A stretch of 64,000 nt of DNA from Candidatus Trichofilum aggregatum. Its GTDB lineage: Bacteria > Chloroflexota > Anaerolineae > Promineifilales > Promineifilaceae. Location: assembly GCA_016716885.1 (NCBI GenBank), contig JADJUV010000019.1, forward strand, positions 24,505 to 88,504. Reading direction: 5' to 3'. The stretch's first letter is position 1. Each line of letters starts with the position of its first letter. The notes under the pieces were generated by a model that was given only the letters and a program-made list of their open reading frames with translations, made no database searches and had not been told where the DNA came from. This document shows, piece after piece, positions 44,974 through 53,647 of the stretch. Both the position numbers and the translations under genes were made by a program.

Positions 44974-46596
44974 ATGGACCAAACTTTTGTGACATTACAA
45001 CAATATCTGCGCCGTTGGGACATGCGGCGACGACTGGCCGAGGGGCTGATTTGGGTTCCCCGGGGGCTGTTGGCCGGGCTATTACTGGCCGCGTTGCTGG
45101 CCGGGTTGGCTCGTTTGCGGCCGCTACTCACCAATGAGGAACTGGGTTTTGTGACCATCGAGCTAGGAGTGGTAGGTTTCGCGGCCGCGCTCCTTTACCT
45201 CTTACTCCAACGCCGCAACCTCATTCAACAGGCCCGTTTTGCTGATGCCCAATTTGCCCTGCAAGAGCGGGCCAGCACCGCCGTCGAAATACAAACCGGC
45301 CGGTTTACCGTGCCCGCCGACTTAGCCCAACGGCAATTGCAGGATACAGTGCGGGCGGCCGGAAAGGTCAACGCGAAAGCCGGCCTGCCACTCCGTCTGA
45401 ACCGGCAAGATTGGTTCATTATGCTATTGGCGCTGGCCTTGCTCGCGGCCGCGGTCTGGTTCCCTAACCCCCAGGCCACCATTTTGCAGGGCCAACGGGC
45501 TGTGCAAGAGAGCATCGAAGAGCAGATTCAGGCCCTGGAAGCCCTGCAAGAAGAAGTTATTCAGAACCCGGAACTGACCGAGGAACAAAAAGAAGAAATC
45601 CTGGAACCCATTGAAGGAGCGATTGAATCGCTGGAAGCGGGTGATTCCAGCCGGGAAGAGGCCGTGGCCGTTTTGTCTGAAGCAGAAGCCGATTTGCAAG
45701 CTTTGGAAGCCAGTAACAGCACCGAACAGTTGCAAGAAGCCCTGGAATCGGCCGGACAACCCCTGGCTGAGAACGAAAACGCCCAATCGTTAGGTGAGTC
45801 TCTACAAAATGGGGATTTTTCGGCCGCCAGTGCCGCGGCCGCGCAGTTAGCCGATACCTTGCCCTCGCTCACCCCCCAGGAGCAGGCTGAACTGGCCGCC
45901 GATTTGGCCGCTACGGCTGAGGCCCTGGCCCAAACCGACCCGGAACTGGCGGCCGAACTGAGTGAAGCGGCCGAGGCGTTAGAAAATGGGGATGTCGCGG
46001 CCGCGCAACAGGCCCTACGTGAAGCCAGCGGCACTTTGCAGGAACGCGCCCAGCAACAGGCGGCAGCCCAACAAGCCGCCGAAGCCGCCGGTCAGGTAGG
46101 CGAAGGGCGGCAAGAAGTCGCCCAGGCTGGTGAAGCCGGTCAGTCAGGCCAACCCGGCGAAACGGGCCAACCCGGTGAAGGACAAGGTGAAGGCCAGGGC
46201 CAAGGACAAGGCGAGGGCCAGGGACAAGGGCAGGGTGAAGGCGATGGTCAAGGTGAGGGACAGGGTCAAGGCCAACCCGGCGGTGATGGCACCGGTCAGG
46301 GTGGGCCAGGCCCAGGCGGTGGTCATGCCGAAGACATTTATGTGCCCCCCTACCAACCCCTCACTGGTGAAGGGGTAGATATTGAACTACCTGCCGAATG
46401 TGTAGCCAATCCGGCCGCTTGTGGTGGTTTGCTCAGCGAAACCCCCAGCGAATTTGGCAACGAGACCAGCAATGTGCCCTACGATCAGGTGTACGGGGAT
46501 TACCGCAACGCCGCCAACGAAGCCCTCTCCAGCGATTACATCCCCCTGGGGTACAAAGGGTACATCCGGGATTATTTTTCATCGTTAGAACCGTAG
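44974..46596 (+). CDS. Membrane protein with coiled coil and Gly/Gln-rich repeat domain
   Basis: 540 residues. Two hydrophobic helices near the N-terminus (LLAGLLLAALLAGLARL and FVTIELGVVGFAAALLYLLL) and a third at about 152-168 (FIMLLALALLAAAVWF). A long Ala/Glu/Gln-rich helical region (~175-390) follows, then a low-complexity stretch of GQGEGQG-type repeats (~385-455) and a conserved-looking tail (IYVPPYQPLTGEGVDIEL ... YIRDYFSSLEP). It resembles DUF4175-like partners of MoxR/DUF58 clusters in layout. GGAAG lies 7 nt before the ATG. It precedes moxR by ~80 bp. Confidence 0.7.
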   Translation: MDQTFVTLQQYLRRWDMRRRLAEGLIWVPRGLLAGLLLAALLAGLARLRPLLTNEELGFVTIELGVVGFAAALLYLLLQRRNLIQQARFADAQFALQERASTAVEIQTGRFTVPADLAQRQLQDTVRAAGKVNAKAGLPLRLNRQDWFIMLLALALLAAAVWFPNPQATILQGQRAVQESIEEQIQALEALQEEVIQNPELTEEQKEEILEPIEGAIESLEAGDSSREEAVAVLSEAEADLQALEASNSTEQLQEALESAGQPLAENENAQSLGESLQNGDFSAASAAAAQLADTLPSLTPQEQAELAADLAATAEALAQTDPELAAELSEAAEALENGDVAAAQQALREASGTLQERAQQQAAAQQAAEAAGQVGEGRQEVAQAGEAGQSGQPGETGQPGEGQGEGQGQGQGEGQGQGQGEGDGQGEGQGQGQPGGDGTGQGGPGPGGGHAEDIYVPPYQPLTGEGVDIELPAECVANPAACGGLLSETPSEFGNETSNVPYDQVYGDYRNAANEALSSDYIPLGYKGYIRDYFSSLEP

Positions 46597-46605
46597 GAGC
46601 ATTTT

Positions 46606-46678
46606 GGATTGACGATTGACGATTGACGATTTTAACCCAATCGTAAATCTAAAATCGTAAATCGTAAATCGTAAATTT
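46606..46678. repeat. GATTGAC / AATCGTAA short-unit palindrome
   Basis: Three GATTGAC units followed by four AATCGTAAATC-like units, partly complementary, before the moxR start. A related sequence occurs at 27195-27255. Confidence 0.6.
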
Positions 46679-47667
46679 ATGGATACTCAGCCTTCTCTCC
46701 TCACCGTAGACGGATTTCGTGAAAGCGCACCACGATAGAGACCGAAATCGGCCAGTTCATCGTAGGCCAGAAAGAAGTGGTACGCGCCACCTTGGTCGCC
46801 ATTATTGCTGGCGGGCACACCGTGTTAGAAGGGGTTCCGGGCCTGGGTAAAACCATGCTCATTCGCACCCTGGGGCAGGTGCTAGACCTGCAATTTAGCC
46901 GCATCCAGTTTACCCCCGACCTGATGCCCGCCGATATTACTGGCACCGAAATTATGGAAGAGGGGCAAAACGGTCACCGGGCGTTTCGTTTTCAACAAGG
47001 CCCCATCTTTGCCAACTTGATATTGGCTGACGAAATCAACCGGGCGACACCCAAAACCCAATCGGCCCTGCTGGAAGCGATGCAGGAAAAAACGGTCACG
47101 GTCGCCAACCACACCTATCCTCTGCCAGAACCGTTTTTCGTTTTGGCGACACAAAACCCCCTGGAGATGGAAGGAACCTATCCGCTACCCGAAGCGCAAC
47201 TGGATCGCTTCCTCTTCAAGGTCAATGTGCCCTTCCCTTCAGCCGCCGAGTTAAATGAGATTTTGGCTCGTACCACCGGGGAAAGGGGGGTAGACATTAA
47301 CCCGGTTGCTAATGGGGAGCGTATCAGCGCCATGCAAAAGCTGGCCCGGCAAGTACCTGTGCCCAGTCATGTCAGCGAATACATCAGCCGCCTGATCGTG
47401 GCCACCCACCCTGACAATACACCCTCGTCCAGTGTGCAACAATATGTGCGTTATGGGGCCAGCCCACGGGGAGCGCAAGCGATTATCCTGGGGGCGAAGA
47501 TCACGGCTTTGCTGGCGGGCCGGTACAATGTGAGTTTTGACGATGTAGCAAGTGTCAGCGCGGCCGCGCTCCGTCATCGCCTCATCCTCAACTTTGAAGG
47601 CCAGGCCCAGGGCATCCGCCCCGATACCATCATCGCCGATTTACTGGCTACTCTGCCGAGACAGTAA
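46679..47667 (+). CDS. MoxR-family AAA+ ATPase (apparent frameshift near N-terminus)
   Basis: About 329 residues when repaired. The ATG at 46679 opens a frame (MDTQPSLLTVDGFRESAP) that stops at a TAG after 20 codons. One base over, IETEIGQFIVGQKEVVRATL continues into the AAA+ core with Walker A GVPGLGKTML, Walker B ILADEINRATPKTQSALLEAMQE, sensor 1 FFVLATQNPLEMEGTYPLPEAQLDRF and sensor 2 GASPRGAQ. MoxR ATPases act as chaperones for metal or complex assembly with DUF58/VWA partners. The DUF58 gene lies 1.1 kb downstream, behind an inserted toxin-antitoxin-like pair. Confidence 0.88.
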
Positions 47668-47714
47668 GGGTAAGCAGTTACCAGTGGCGTGTTGGTCTTG
47701 TAACTTCACAGGTA

Positions 47715-47870
47715 CGGGCCGGCCCCTCGGGGCCCCCCCAGGGGGCGGGCCCCCCGGCCGCCCCCGGGGGGCGGGCCCCCCCCCCCGGGACCCCGGGCGT
47801 TTCCCCCGACCCCGGGGGGGGGGCCCCCCCCCTCCACCGGGGGGCGGGGGCCCGCGGGGGAGGGGCGGCG
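47715..47870. other. Extreme G/C tract, probably corrupted sequence
   Basis: About 150 bp that is almost only C and G in long homopolymers. It looks like the G-rich body of a repeat (compare 8081-8168) read badly. No feature can be trusted here. Confidence 0.55.
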
Positions 47871-47978
47871 TACGCCTTGTTAGGCCAGTTTGTCGGTGAA
47901 GACGTGATCCAATCTGAGGTTTTGCCCGATTTACAGATTCCTATTAGCCACATTTGCCCATTATGAAAGGGGGAAATC

Positions 47979-48341
47979 ATGCGCACTTATGAATTTACAA
48001 CGAAGGTAACACCCGATGGTAAATTATTGCTTCCTGGACATCTGGCCCAAAACATTTCCCATAGTGAGCCTGTCCATGTCACACTTGTTATTGGTCAGAA
48101 AAAAAAGGCTGATGAAGAATTACCTTTATCCCTGGAACAGTTGATTGTGGAAATCAAGAGGACACCGCAAAACCCCCAAAGTGTCCAGTTGGCTACAGGA
48201 TCGTTATTTGAACATCTGGCTCATCCCCTTAGTGAACCCGATCCTGTTTACGATGTTGAAGCATGGAATGCACAATGGGATGATTTTGAACAACAGATGG
48301 ATGAAGAAGAACTTTTAGGGGAAGATGAACAGGAATTGTAA
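47979..48341 (+). CDS. Putative antitoxin partner of a VapC-like toxin
   Basis: 120 residues, acidic at the C-terminus (WDDFEQQMDEEELLGEDEQEL). The N-terminal YEFTTKVTPDGKLLLPGHLAQN looks like a short beta-rich AbrB/Phd-type DNA-binding start, but I cannot place it in a family. Strong AAGGGGGAAA ribosome site before ATG 47979. The PIN-domain gene starts 5 bp after its stop, the usual antitoxin-toxin order. Base composition is lower in G+C than the flanking genes, and no GCGGCCGC occurs between about 47570 and 49230, consistent with recent arrival. Confidence 0.6.
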   Translation: MRTYEFTTKVTPDGKLLLPGHLAQNISHSEPVHVTLVIGQKKKADEELPLSLEQLIVEIKRTPQNPQSVQLATGSLFEHLAHPLSEPDPVYDVEAWNAQWDDFEQQMDEEELLGEDEQEL

Positions 48342-48346
48342 TCAAA

Positions 48347-48760
48347 ATGGCGCACTATCTATTGGATACCAACCATATATCCCCATTGGTCACAATTGGT
48401 CACCCATTACGTGAAAAAATCCTCACCCAAAGAACGTCAATCAATACGTTTGCGATTGCGACACCTGCCTTGAGCGAGTTTTTATTTGGTGTGGGCATGT
48501 TGCTCCGTGCCGTACAAAGCTTCCAAGAATGGCAACAGATGAGATTGGACTTCATTTACTATCATATTGATGCCGTAGATGCGGAACAGGCCGCACAATT
48601 GCGAATATTGTTACAGCAGCAAGGTTGGCAGTTAGGACTTGTTGATGCTTTGGTTGCGGTGGTGGCATTACGTAACGATTTGATTTTGTTGACAACTGAT
48701 AAAGACTTTGCGGGTGCCCCTGGATTAAAGATCGAAAATTGGCGTGATCTTTCACAATGA
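48347..48760 (+). CDS. PIN-domain ribonuclease toxin, VapC-like
   Basis: 137 residues. The four PIN acidic positions are visible: Asp7 in YLLDTNHIS, Glu in ALSEFLFG, Asp in LGLVDALVAVVA and Asp in LLTTDKDF. VapC toxins cleave RNA, often tRNA or rRNA. The antitoxin-like gene lies 5 bp upstream. The stop is 7 bp before the DUF58 start, so the pair is wedged tightly inside the MoxR-DUF58 operon and probably shares its transcript. Confidence 0.82.
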   Translation: MAHYLLDTNHISPLVTIGHPLREKILTQRTSINTFAIATPALSEFLFGVGMLLRAVQSFQEWQQMRLDFIYYHIDAVDAEQAAQLRILLQQQGWQLGLVDALVAVVALRNDLILLTTDKDFAGAPGLKIENWRDLSQ

Positions 48761-48767
48761 TCATTTT

Positions 48768-49655
48768 ATGAAGCTATTCAACGAGGCCACGTTACGCAAG
48801 CTGGAGCAGTTGTCCCTGGTGGCAGGGCAGGTGCGGGTGGGGATGATGAAGGGGGACCGCCGTAGTAAGAAGCGGGGTACCTCAATTGAGTTTGCCGATT
48901 ATCGCAATTATGTGCGGGGGGATGATTTGCGGCGGCTGGATTGGAATGTGTATGCCCGGCTGGAACGCCCTTTTATCAAGTTGTTAGAAGAGGAAGAAGA
49001 TTTGGCCGTGCATATTCTGGTAGATAGTAGTGCCAGTATGGCTTGGCCGGATGTGGCGACGGATGAGCAGAAGCTCCGTTATGCCCTGTTATTGGCTGGG
49101 GCGTTGGGGCATATTGCTCTCGCCAGTGGGGATTTGACGCTGGTGACGCTGTTACGCAGTGAAGGCAACCAGCGGTGGGGGCCATACCGGGGCCAGCAGA
49201 ATAGTTTACGTCTGCTCCAGTTTTTGGAAGGGGCCGCGGCCGCGGGCATCACCGACCTCAACCTTTCCCTACAGAATTATGCCCTGCGGGCGCGTAGACC
49301 GGGCCTGCTCTTCATCATCAGCGATTTGTTGTCGCCATCGGGTTACCAGGAAGGGGTAGCCGCCCTTCAGAGCCGAGGGTATGAGGTGGGGCTGATTCAT
49401 GTACTCAGCCCGGACGAGGTGGAGCCACCCCTGGCTGGCGATGTGAAGCTGATTGATGTAGAAACGGGGCTGGAAGCAGAGATCACGCTGGATGCCTCGA
49501 CACAAGGACAGTATCTGGCCCGGTTGCAAGAGTGGCGCGGCGAGATAGAGAGTTTTTGTCGCGGCCGCAACGTTCATTACATCCCTCTCACCACCGATTA
49601 CCCCTGGGAAAAACTCATTCAACAAACCTTGCGCGTTAAAGGGGTCGTGAAATAA
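48768..49655 (+). CDS. DUF58 domain protein (MoxR partner)
   Basis: 295 residues. Family signature GDRRSKKRGTSIEFADYRNYVRGDDLRRLDWNVYARLERPFIKLLEEEEDLAVHILVDSSASM, including the VWA-like MIDAS start DSSASM, then IISDLLSP. Such proteins work with MoxR ATPases in surface or chaperone systems. ATG 48768 is preferred; an ATG at 48744 overlaps the VapC stop. It contains two GCGGCCGC sites, unlike the toxin-antitoxin pair before it. Confidence 0.9.
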   Translation: MKLFNEATLRKLEQLSLVAGQVRVGMMKGDRRSKKRGTSIEFADYRNYVRGDDLRRLDWNVYARLERPFIKLLEEEEDLAVHILVDSSASMAWPDVATDEQKLRYALLLAGALGHIALASGDLTLVTLLRSEGNQRWGPYRGQQNSLRLLQFLEGAAAAGITDLNLSLQNYALRARRPGLLFIISDLLSPSGYQEGVAALQSRGYEVGLIHVLSPDEVEPPLAGDVKLIDVETGLEAEITLDASTQGQYLARLQEWRGEIESFCRGRNVHYIPLTTDYPWEKLIQQTLRVKGVVK

Positions 49656-49662
49656 TAAGTGG

Positions 49663-49755
49663 CCGAGTTTCGTGTTTTTAGTGGCACCTCTGGAGACTAA
49701 GAGATTAAGAGACTGAGAGATTGCCAGAGGTCGTTCTTATTTTTGCCAAGGTTAA
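49663..49755. repeat. Dispersed repeat family B, copy 6 (inverse orientation)
   Basis: CACCTCTGGAGACTAAGAG, GACTGAGAGATT units, CCAGAGGTCG and TTTTTGCCAAG, in the mirror order of copies 1, 2 and 4. Confidence 0.65.
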
Positions 49756-49865
49756 ATGATTACTATTGTGGGCTTGACGGCAAACCGCTCATCCTATTTT
49801 TTGCCACCCGCTGGCCCAACCTGCTAACTGGAGAATGACATTGTAGCTTGATAGGAGGTTGCTGT

Positions 49866-50492
49866 ATGAAAGTGGGTGCCAATCAGTTGGTGCAAGGATT
49901 AATCCTGTTAATTTTGGGGGCGGGCTTGGGCGCAGGGGGATTTGGGTTACTGCGCGGGGTGCAACCGGCTCCCATCTATATCGAACCGGCCCCCCCGACC
50001 GCTACGCCGTTGCCCTGGCAAGTCCATGTCACGGGCGAGGTGAATGAACCCGGGGTGTATGTGGTGGAGCCGGGCATGATTGCGGCTGATGCCATTGAAT
50101 TGGCGGGTGGTATGACAGCGCAGGCGGATGCGGATCGGGTGAATCTGGCGTTGCGTTTACGCGATGGTCTCCAGGTGTTTGTGCCTGCGTTGGGGGAGAC
50201 AGTGGTGTTGCCCACGGAACCGGCTCCGGTAATAGATGGTAGCAGTGGTGCTGAGGTAGAATCGCCTGCGGCCGCGCCACCCACACCTGGTGAAAAAGTC
50301 AACCTCAACACAGCCAGCCTGGAAGAGCTAGACAGTCTGCCAGGGGTCGGCCCCAGCACAGCGCAAAGCATCATTGATTACCGCACCCAGAATGGGCCAT
50401 TTGCCCGCATCGAAGATGTCATGAACGTCCCTGGCATCGGCGAAGGCAAATTTAACGACATGAAAGAGTTGATCACGGTAGGGGAACCTTAA
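49866..50492 (+). CDS. comEA: ComEA-like DNA-binding protein
   Basis: 208 residues from ATG 49866 (GGAGG upstream). N-terminal membrane anchor (LVQGLILLILGAGLGAGGFGLL), SLBB domain (VHVTGEVNEPGVYVVEPGMIAADAIELAGG), acidic/Pro linker and C-terminal helix-hairpin-helix pair (NLNTASLEELDSLPGVGPSTAQSIIDYR and FARIEDVMNVPGIGEGKF). Matches ComEA, which binds incoming double-stranded DNA outside the membrane in competence. The comEC channel gene is not in this window, so uptake cannot be inferred from this gene alone. Confidence 0.9.
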   Translation: MKVGANQLVQGLILLILGAGLGAGGFGLLRGVQPAPIYIEPAPPTATPLPWQVHVTGEVNEPGVYVVEPGMIAADAIELAGGMTAQADADRVNLALRLRDGLQVFVPALGETVVLPTEPAPVIDGSSGAEVESPAAAPPTPGEKVNLNTASLEELDSLPGVGPSTAQSIIDYRTQNGPFARIEDVMNVPGIGEGKFNDMKELITVGEP

Positions 50493-50516
50493 TCGTGGCA
50501 AGCCAGAAGACATTTA

Positions 50517-50583
50517 TCCACAGATGACACAGATGAACACAGATTCTTTTTTCATCTGTGAAAATCTGTGACATCTGTGGATC
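50517..50583. repeat. CACAGAT-unit palindrome
   Basis: ATCCACAGATGACACAGAT and complementary ATCTGTGACATCTGTGGAT arms. This is a dispersed intergenic sequence type seen in many bacteria. Confidence 0.65.
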
Positions 50584-50629
50584 GTTTTCTTACTCACAGT
50601 ATTAGAAGTTGGCGAGGAAGGACCTGACA

Positions 50630-51757
50630 TTGAAATGGCGTGAAACGGGGTTGACGACTGCGGCCGCACGGTTGGCCGGACTTCCTTTTGCCTTACGGGG
50701 GCAGGGGGTGTTCCAACCACCACGCCACGCTCTCATCTTTAAAGCCTGTTGTCTGACCCAGGTCTTGCTGGCGACCCCCCTGCTCACCACCTTAAGCGAA
50801 GCCTACCCATCGGCTCGTTTCGATTGGGCTACCCATGAGTGGGCGCGCCCGGCTATCGCTTCCCATCCGACCATCAACCAGATTATCAATACCCACTCGG
50901 TTGGCTCAACCCATATTGTCTGGGCCGATGTGCGCCGCCTGGTGGCCCGCCTGCGCCATGAGCAATACGACACCTGCTTCATCCCTAGCCGCTCGGCCTT
51001 GCTGTCGCTCATTGCCTGGTTGGCGGGCATTCCTCAGCGGGTGGGACTGACAGTGCAGGGGCGAGGATTTGCCCAGACAATTCGGGTGCGGCCGCGGCCC
51101 GAAGAGCGCCACGAAGCCGACCAATACCTGGCTCTGGCTCGGGCTATCGGCCTGGAAAATCAGCCTGAGCCACCATCCTTTTATCCTACCGATAGAGATC
51201 GGTCGGCGGCTACGCGGCGGCTGGTGGATGAGATTGATTGGTTGGGGGATGTGCCGCTGGTGCTGTTGCATCCGGGTGGGGGGAGCAACCCACGCCAGGG
51301 GATGGCCGAGAAGCGGTGGCCGGTGGAGCGGTTTGTGTTGTTGGGCAACCATCTGGTACGGACTTATAACGCCCGCATTTTGGTCGTGGGCGCGGCCGCG
51401 GATGCCGCCTTAGCCCATACCATTGACGGCATGATGTCGGCCAAGGTGGTGAATCTGGCGGGCAAACTGACGTTGGGCGAATTGGGGGCGTTGGGCGAAG
51501 TGGCTGACCTGTATGTGGGCAATGACACGGGGCCGACCCATGTCGCGGCCGCGGTGGGTTGCCCGACAGTGGCCTTGTTTGGGCCGAGTGATCCGGCGTT
51601 ATCAGCGCCACGCGGCCGCCGGGTGACGGTGTGTGCGCCGGAAAAGAGAGAGGCCCCGTTTAGTTGGGAGAAGGTGGTGTTGACGGGGGAAGTGGTTGCG
51701 GCCGCGGACGCCTTATTGACCCACCGGCAGAAGCAAAATCAGCCCGTCAAAATTTGA
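50630..51757 (+). CDS. Glycosyltransferase family 9 (heptosyltransferase-like)
   Basis: 375 residues from a TTG at 50630 with AGGAAGG about 8 nt upstream. An in-frame TTG at 50609 is the alternative. GT9 features: N-terminal ACCLTQVLLATPLLTTLSEAYP, VLLHPGGGSNPRQGMAEKRWP and the nucleotide-sugar site YVGNDTGPTHVAAAVGCPTVALFGPSDP. It transfers a sugar to a surface glycan or glycolipid; the donor is unknown and heptose is not implied. It carries five or six GCGGCCGC sites. The tRNA-Asp gene follows 53 bp after the stop. Confidence 0.87.
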   Translation: MKWRETGLTTAAARLAGLPFALRGQGVFQPPRHALIFKACCLTQVLLATPLLTTLSEAYPSARFDWATHEWARPAIASHPTINQIINTHSVGSTHIVWADVRRLVARLRHEQYDTCFIPSRSALLSLIAWLAGIPQRVGLTVQGRGFAQTIRVRPRPEERHEADQYLALARAIGLENQPEPPSFYPTDRDRSAATRRLVDEIDWLGDVPLVLLHPGGGSNPRQGMAEKRWPVERFVLLGNHLVRTYNARILVVGAAADAALAHTIDGMMSAKVVNLAGKLTLGELGALGEVADLYVGNDTGPTHVAAAVGCPTVALFGPSDPALSAPRGRRVTVCAPEKREAPFSWEKVVLTGEVVAAADALLTHRQKQNQPVKI

Positions 51758-51810
51758 CAGCGGGCGGGGTCTTTGCTATTATTCGACCTTGCTTACGGGC
51801 AAACAAAAGT

Positions 51811-51883
51811 GGGGGTGTGGTGTAGTGGTTAACACGTCGGCCTGTCAAGCCGAAGATCGCGGGTTCGATCCCCGTCGCTCCCG
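51811..51883 (+). tRNA. tRNA-Asp (GTC)
   Basis: 73 nt without encoded CCA. Acceptor GGGGGTG pairs with CGCTCCC, discriminator G. The anticodon stem TCGGC/GCCGA encloses CTGTCAA, anticodon GTC at 51844-51846. The T arm is GCGGG-TTCGATC-CCCGT. The 3' half is the likely attachment site of the element that begins here. Confidence 0.95.
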
Positions 51884-53535
51884 TCCTGGGCATAGGTGGT
51901 AGTATCATCTATGCCCCTTTTTTTTTCTTCTTCCCGTAGCTTCTCCAGCATTTCCGCAAACGTCAACGATTCATTCCCCAACACAATTCCAAAATCGCCG
52001 TGTAAGGCAATCGCCACCACCCGGTCTTCATGCACAAAAACGCGATCTACAATTTTCGCCAGCAACTGCTTACGGGCTTCTTTGGGGTTGGCGACATTCT
52101 CACAACCATCCCAGTATTTCGTGAAATTCTCCAGGATATCCGCCGCTTCCATCAGGTCGTCATAGACAACGGGACGTAATGAGTCCATTTCCTTCTGTAA
52201 CTGGTTACGCTTCTCGATATACGCTTCCGGGGTGATAAACCCCTTTTCCCAACTGAAGTCAATCCGTTTCACCACCTCTTCCAATTCGGCCATGCGCCGC
52301 AGGGCTTCTTCATTCTCAATATTGTTGCGAATCGCTTCTTCCACCCGGTCACGAAACCCTTCCGGAATAACCAGTTTGACCAGTTCCTGACGTACCTGTT
52401 CATCCACAATCTCGGTGCGGATAGTCGGTTGGGCGCATTTGTGGTAACCCCGGTCACGCGCCATACAGCGGAAATAGCCCTGGTCTTGTTTGGGATTGAA
52501 GCTAGGACGCATCTTGCCGTAATTGGCATCTTTCAACATTTCCGGCTTGGTGGCCGTACAACGGGCACAGAACACCCGGTCATGCAGGATATAGGTTCGA
52601 GCTACTTCCGGGGGGCGGCGCGAACTGCTGAGACCTTTACGGACTTCCTGGCAGATGGCATAAAGTTCGTCGGAAATGATGGGTTCGTGTTTGCCTTCAA
52701 ACCATTGTTTATTGTTCCGGGATGAGCGTTTTCCCTGACCCAATGAACCGCTGTAGTGTGTTTCACAATATGGGACACGACCGGTGTAAATCTGGTTTTG
52801 GAGCATGTCCCGCACCATTTCTTTGCCAATCGGCTTTTTTCCTGCCCGTAGCTGTTGCATATAACGACGCCGGTTCATCCACTGGGCAATGGTAGTATCA
52901 CTGTATTGGCCGGTGGCATACAGGCGAAAGGCCCGGCGCACAATAACCGCCTGGCGTGGATTGATATACAAGCCAGCCGGGCGATTCCGATTGACATCTT
53001 CCTTCGTCACCAGGTCATAACCCAATGGCGCAATACTGCCATTGAAATCGCCATTATACGCTCGCAGATGTTTGCCCCGTTTCGTTTCACTGCTCAAATT
53101 CTTGGAGTAGAAAGCCGAGAAAACGGCCAGCATCTGCTCCATCATGGCGCTGTAGGGGGAATCATCTTGATCTTCAGAGAACCCCTCGACACAGTACAAC
53201 TTCAGGCCAAACTCATGCCGCAGGAGCATTTTGATCATCACCGCATGGTCATGGTTGCGGGCCAGACGGTCGAACTTCCAGAACATAACCGCATCGAACT
53301 TGCCATGTTCGGCGGCGCGACGGAGTTGGGTGAAGCCGTCTCGTTCCAGGCTCCAGCCACTTTTGGCCCCATCGCTGAACACCTCAACGATCACACCTTC
53401 ACGGTCGGCAATGGCCTGGCGGCAACGTAGTTCCTGGGCTTCCAGGCTGAGGTCATTTTGCATGTCGGATGAATAGCGGGTGTAGATGGCGAAACGCATT
53501 CTTTTGGCAGATTTGGTATTGGTGGACTTAGACAT
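51829..53535 (-). CDS. Large serine recombinase (element integrase) reading into tRNA-Asp
   Basis: 568 residues. Resolvase domain at the N-terminus with the nucleophile region IYTRYSSDMQ and FWKFDRLARN. A recombinase domain follows (GSIAPLGYDLV ... ARRAFRLYATGQYSDTTIA), then a zinc ribbon (CARC ... C ... C, about 325-385) and a C-terminal coiled coil. AGGAGACC precedes ATG 53535. The last ~20 codons (DGDRTRDLRLDRPTC) are the antisense of tRNA-Asp and the stop lies inside the tRNA gene. The native C-terminus is thus replaced or extended by target sequence after integration. No GCGGCCGC lies within the gene, unlike its neighbours. It would catalyse integration and, with the excisionase, excision. 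Confidence 0.9.
   Translation of the reverse strand: MSKSTNTKSAKRMRFAIYTRYSSDMQNDLSLEAQELRCRQAIADREGVIVEVFSDGAKSGWSLERDGFTQLRRAAEHGKFDAVMFWKFDRLARNHDHAVMIKMLLRHEFGLKLYCVEGFSEDQDDSPYSAMMEQMLAVFSAFYSKNLSSETKRGKHLRAYNGDFNGSIAPLGYDLVTKEDVNRNRPAGLYINPRQAVIVRRAFRLYATGQYSDTTIAQWMNRRRYMQQLRAGKKPIGKEMVRDMLQNQIYTGRVPYCETHYSGSLGQGKRSSRNNKQWFEGKHEPIISDELYAICQEVRKGLSSSRRPPEVARTYILHDRVFCARCTATKPEMLKDANYGKMRPSFNPKQDQGYFRCMARDRGYHKCAQPTIRTEIVDEQVRQELVKLVIPEGFRDRVEEAIRNNIENEEALRRMAELEEVVKRIDFSWEKGFITPEAYIEKRNQLQKEMDSLRPVVYDDLMEAADILENFTKYWDGCENVANPKEARKQLLAKIVDRVFVHEDRVVAIALHGDFGIVLGNESLTFAEMLEKLREEEKKRGIDDTTTYAQDGSDGDRTRDLRLDRPTC
51888..51926 (+). terminator. tRNA-Asp terminator
   Basis: GGGCATAGGTGGT pairs with ATCATCTATGCCC (13 bp with two G-T pairs, AGT loop), then a run of nine T. 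It overlaps the recombinase reading frame on the other strand. Confidence 0.85.
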
Positions 53536-53569
53536 GATGGTCTCCTTGTGAGTGTGAGAGAGATGGATA

Positions 53570-53645
53570 AGAAGGGTTAGAGGGGAGAGCCAGAGCTAGA
53601 AAGGGAGCACTTGTCGCCTCTAGCTCTCGCTCGATCCTCTGAACT
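53570..53645. repeat. Dispersed repeat family C, copy 5
   Basis: GAGAGCCAGAGCTAGA and TCTAGCTCTCGCTC with CTCTGAACTC, like the chromosomal copies. Its presence inside the element shows that family C entered it after, or independently of, integration. Confidence 0.6.
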
Positions 53646-53647
53646 CA

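Noticed and set aside
51829..51895. Recombinase tail as a conserved functional domain
   Set aside because: DGDRTRDLRLDRPTC is exactly the antisense translation of tRNA-Asp, so it reflects the integration site and not a domain.
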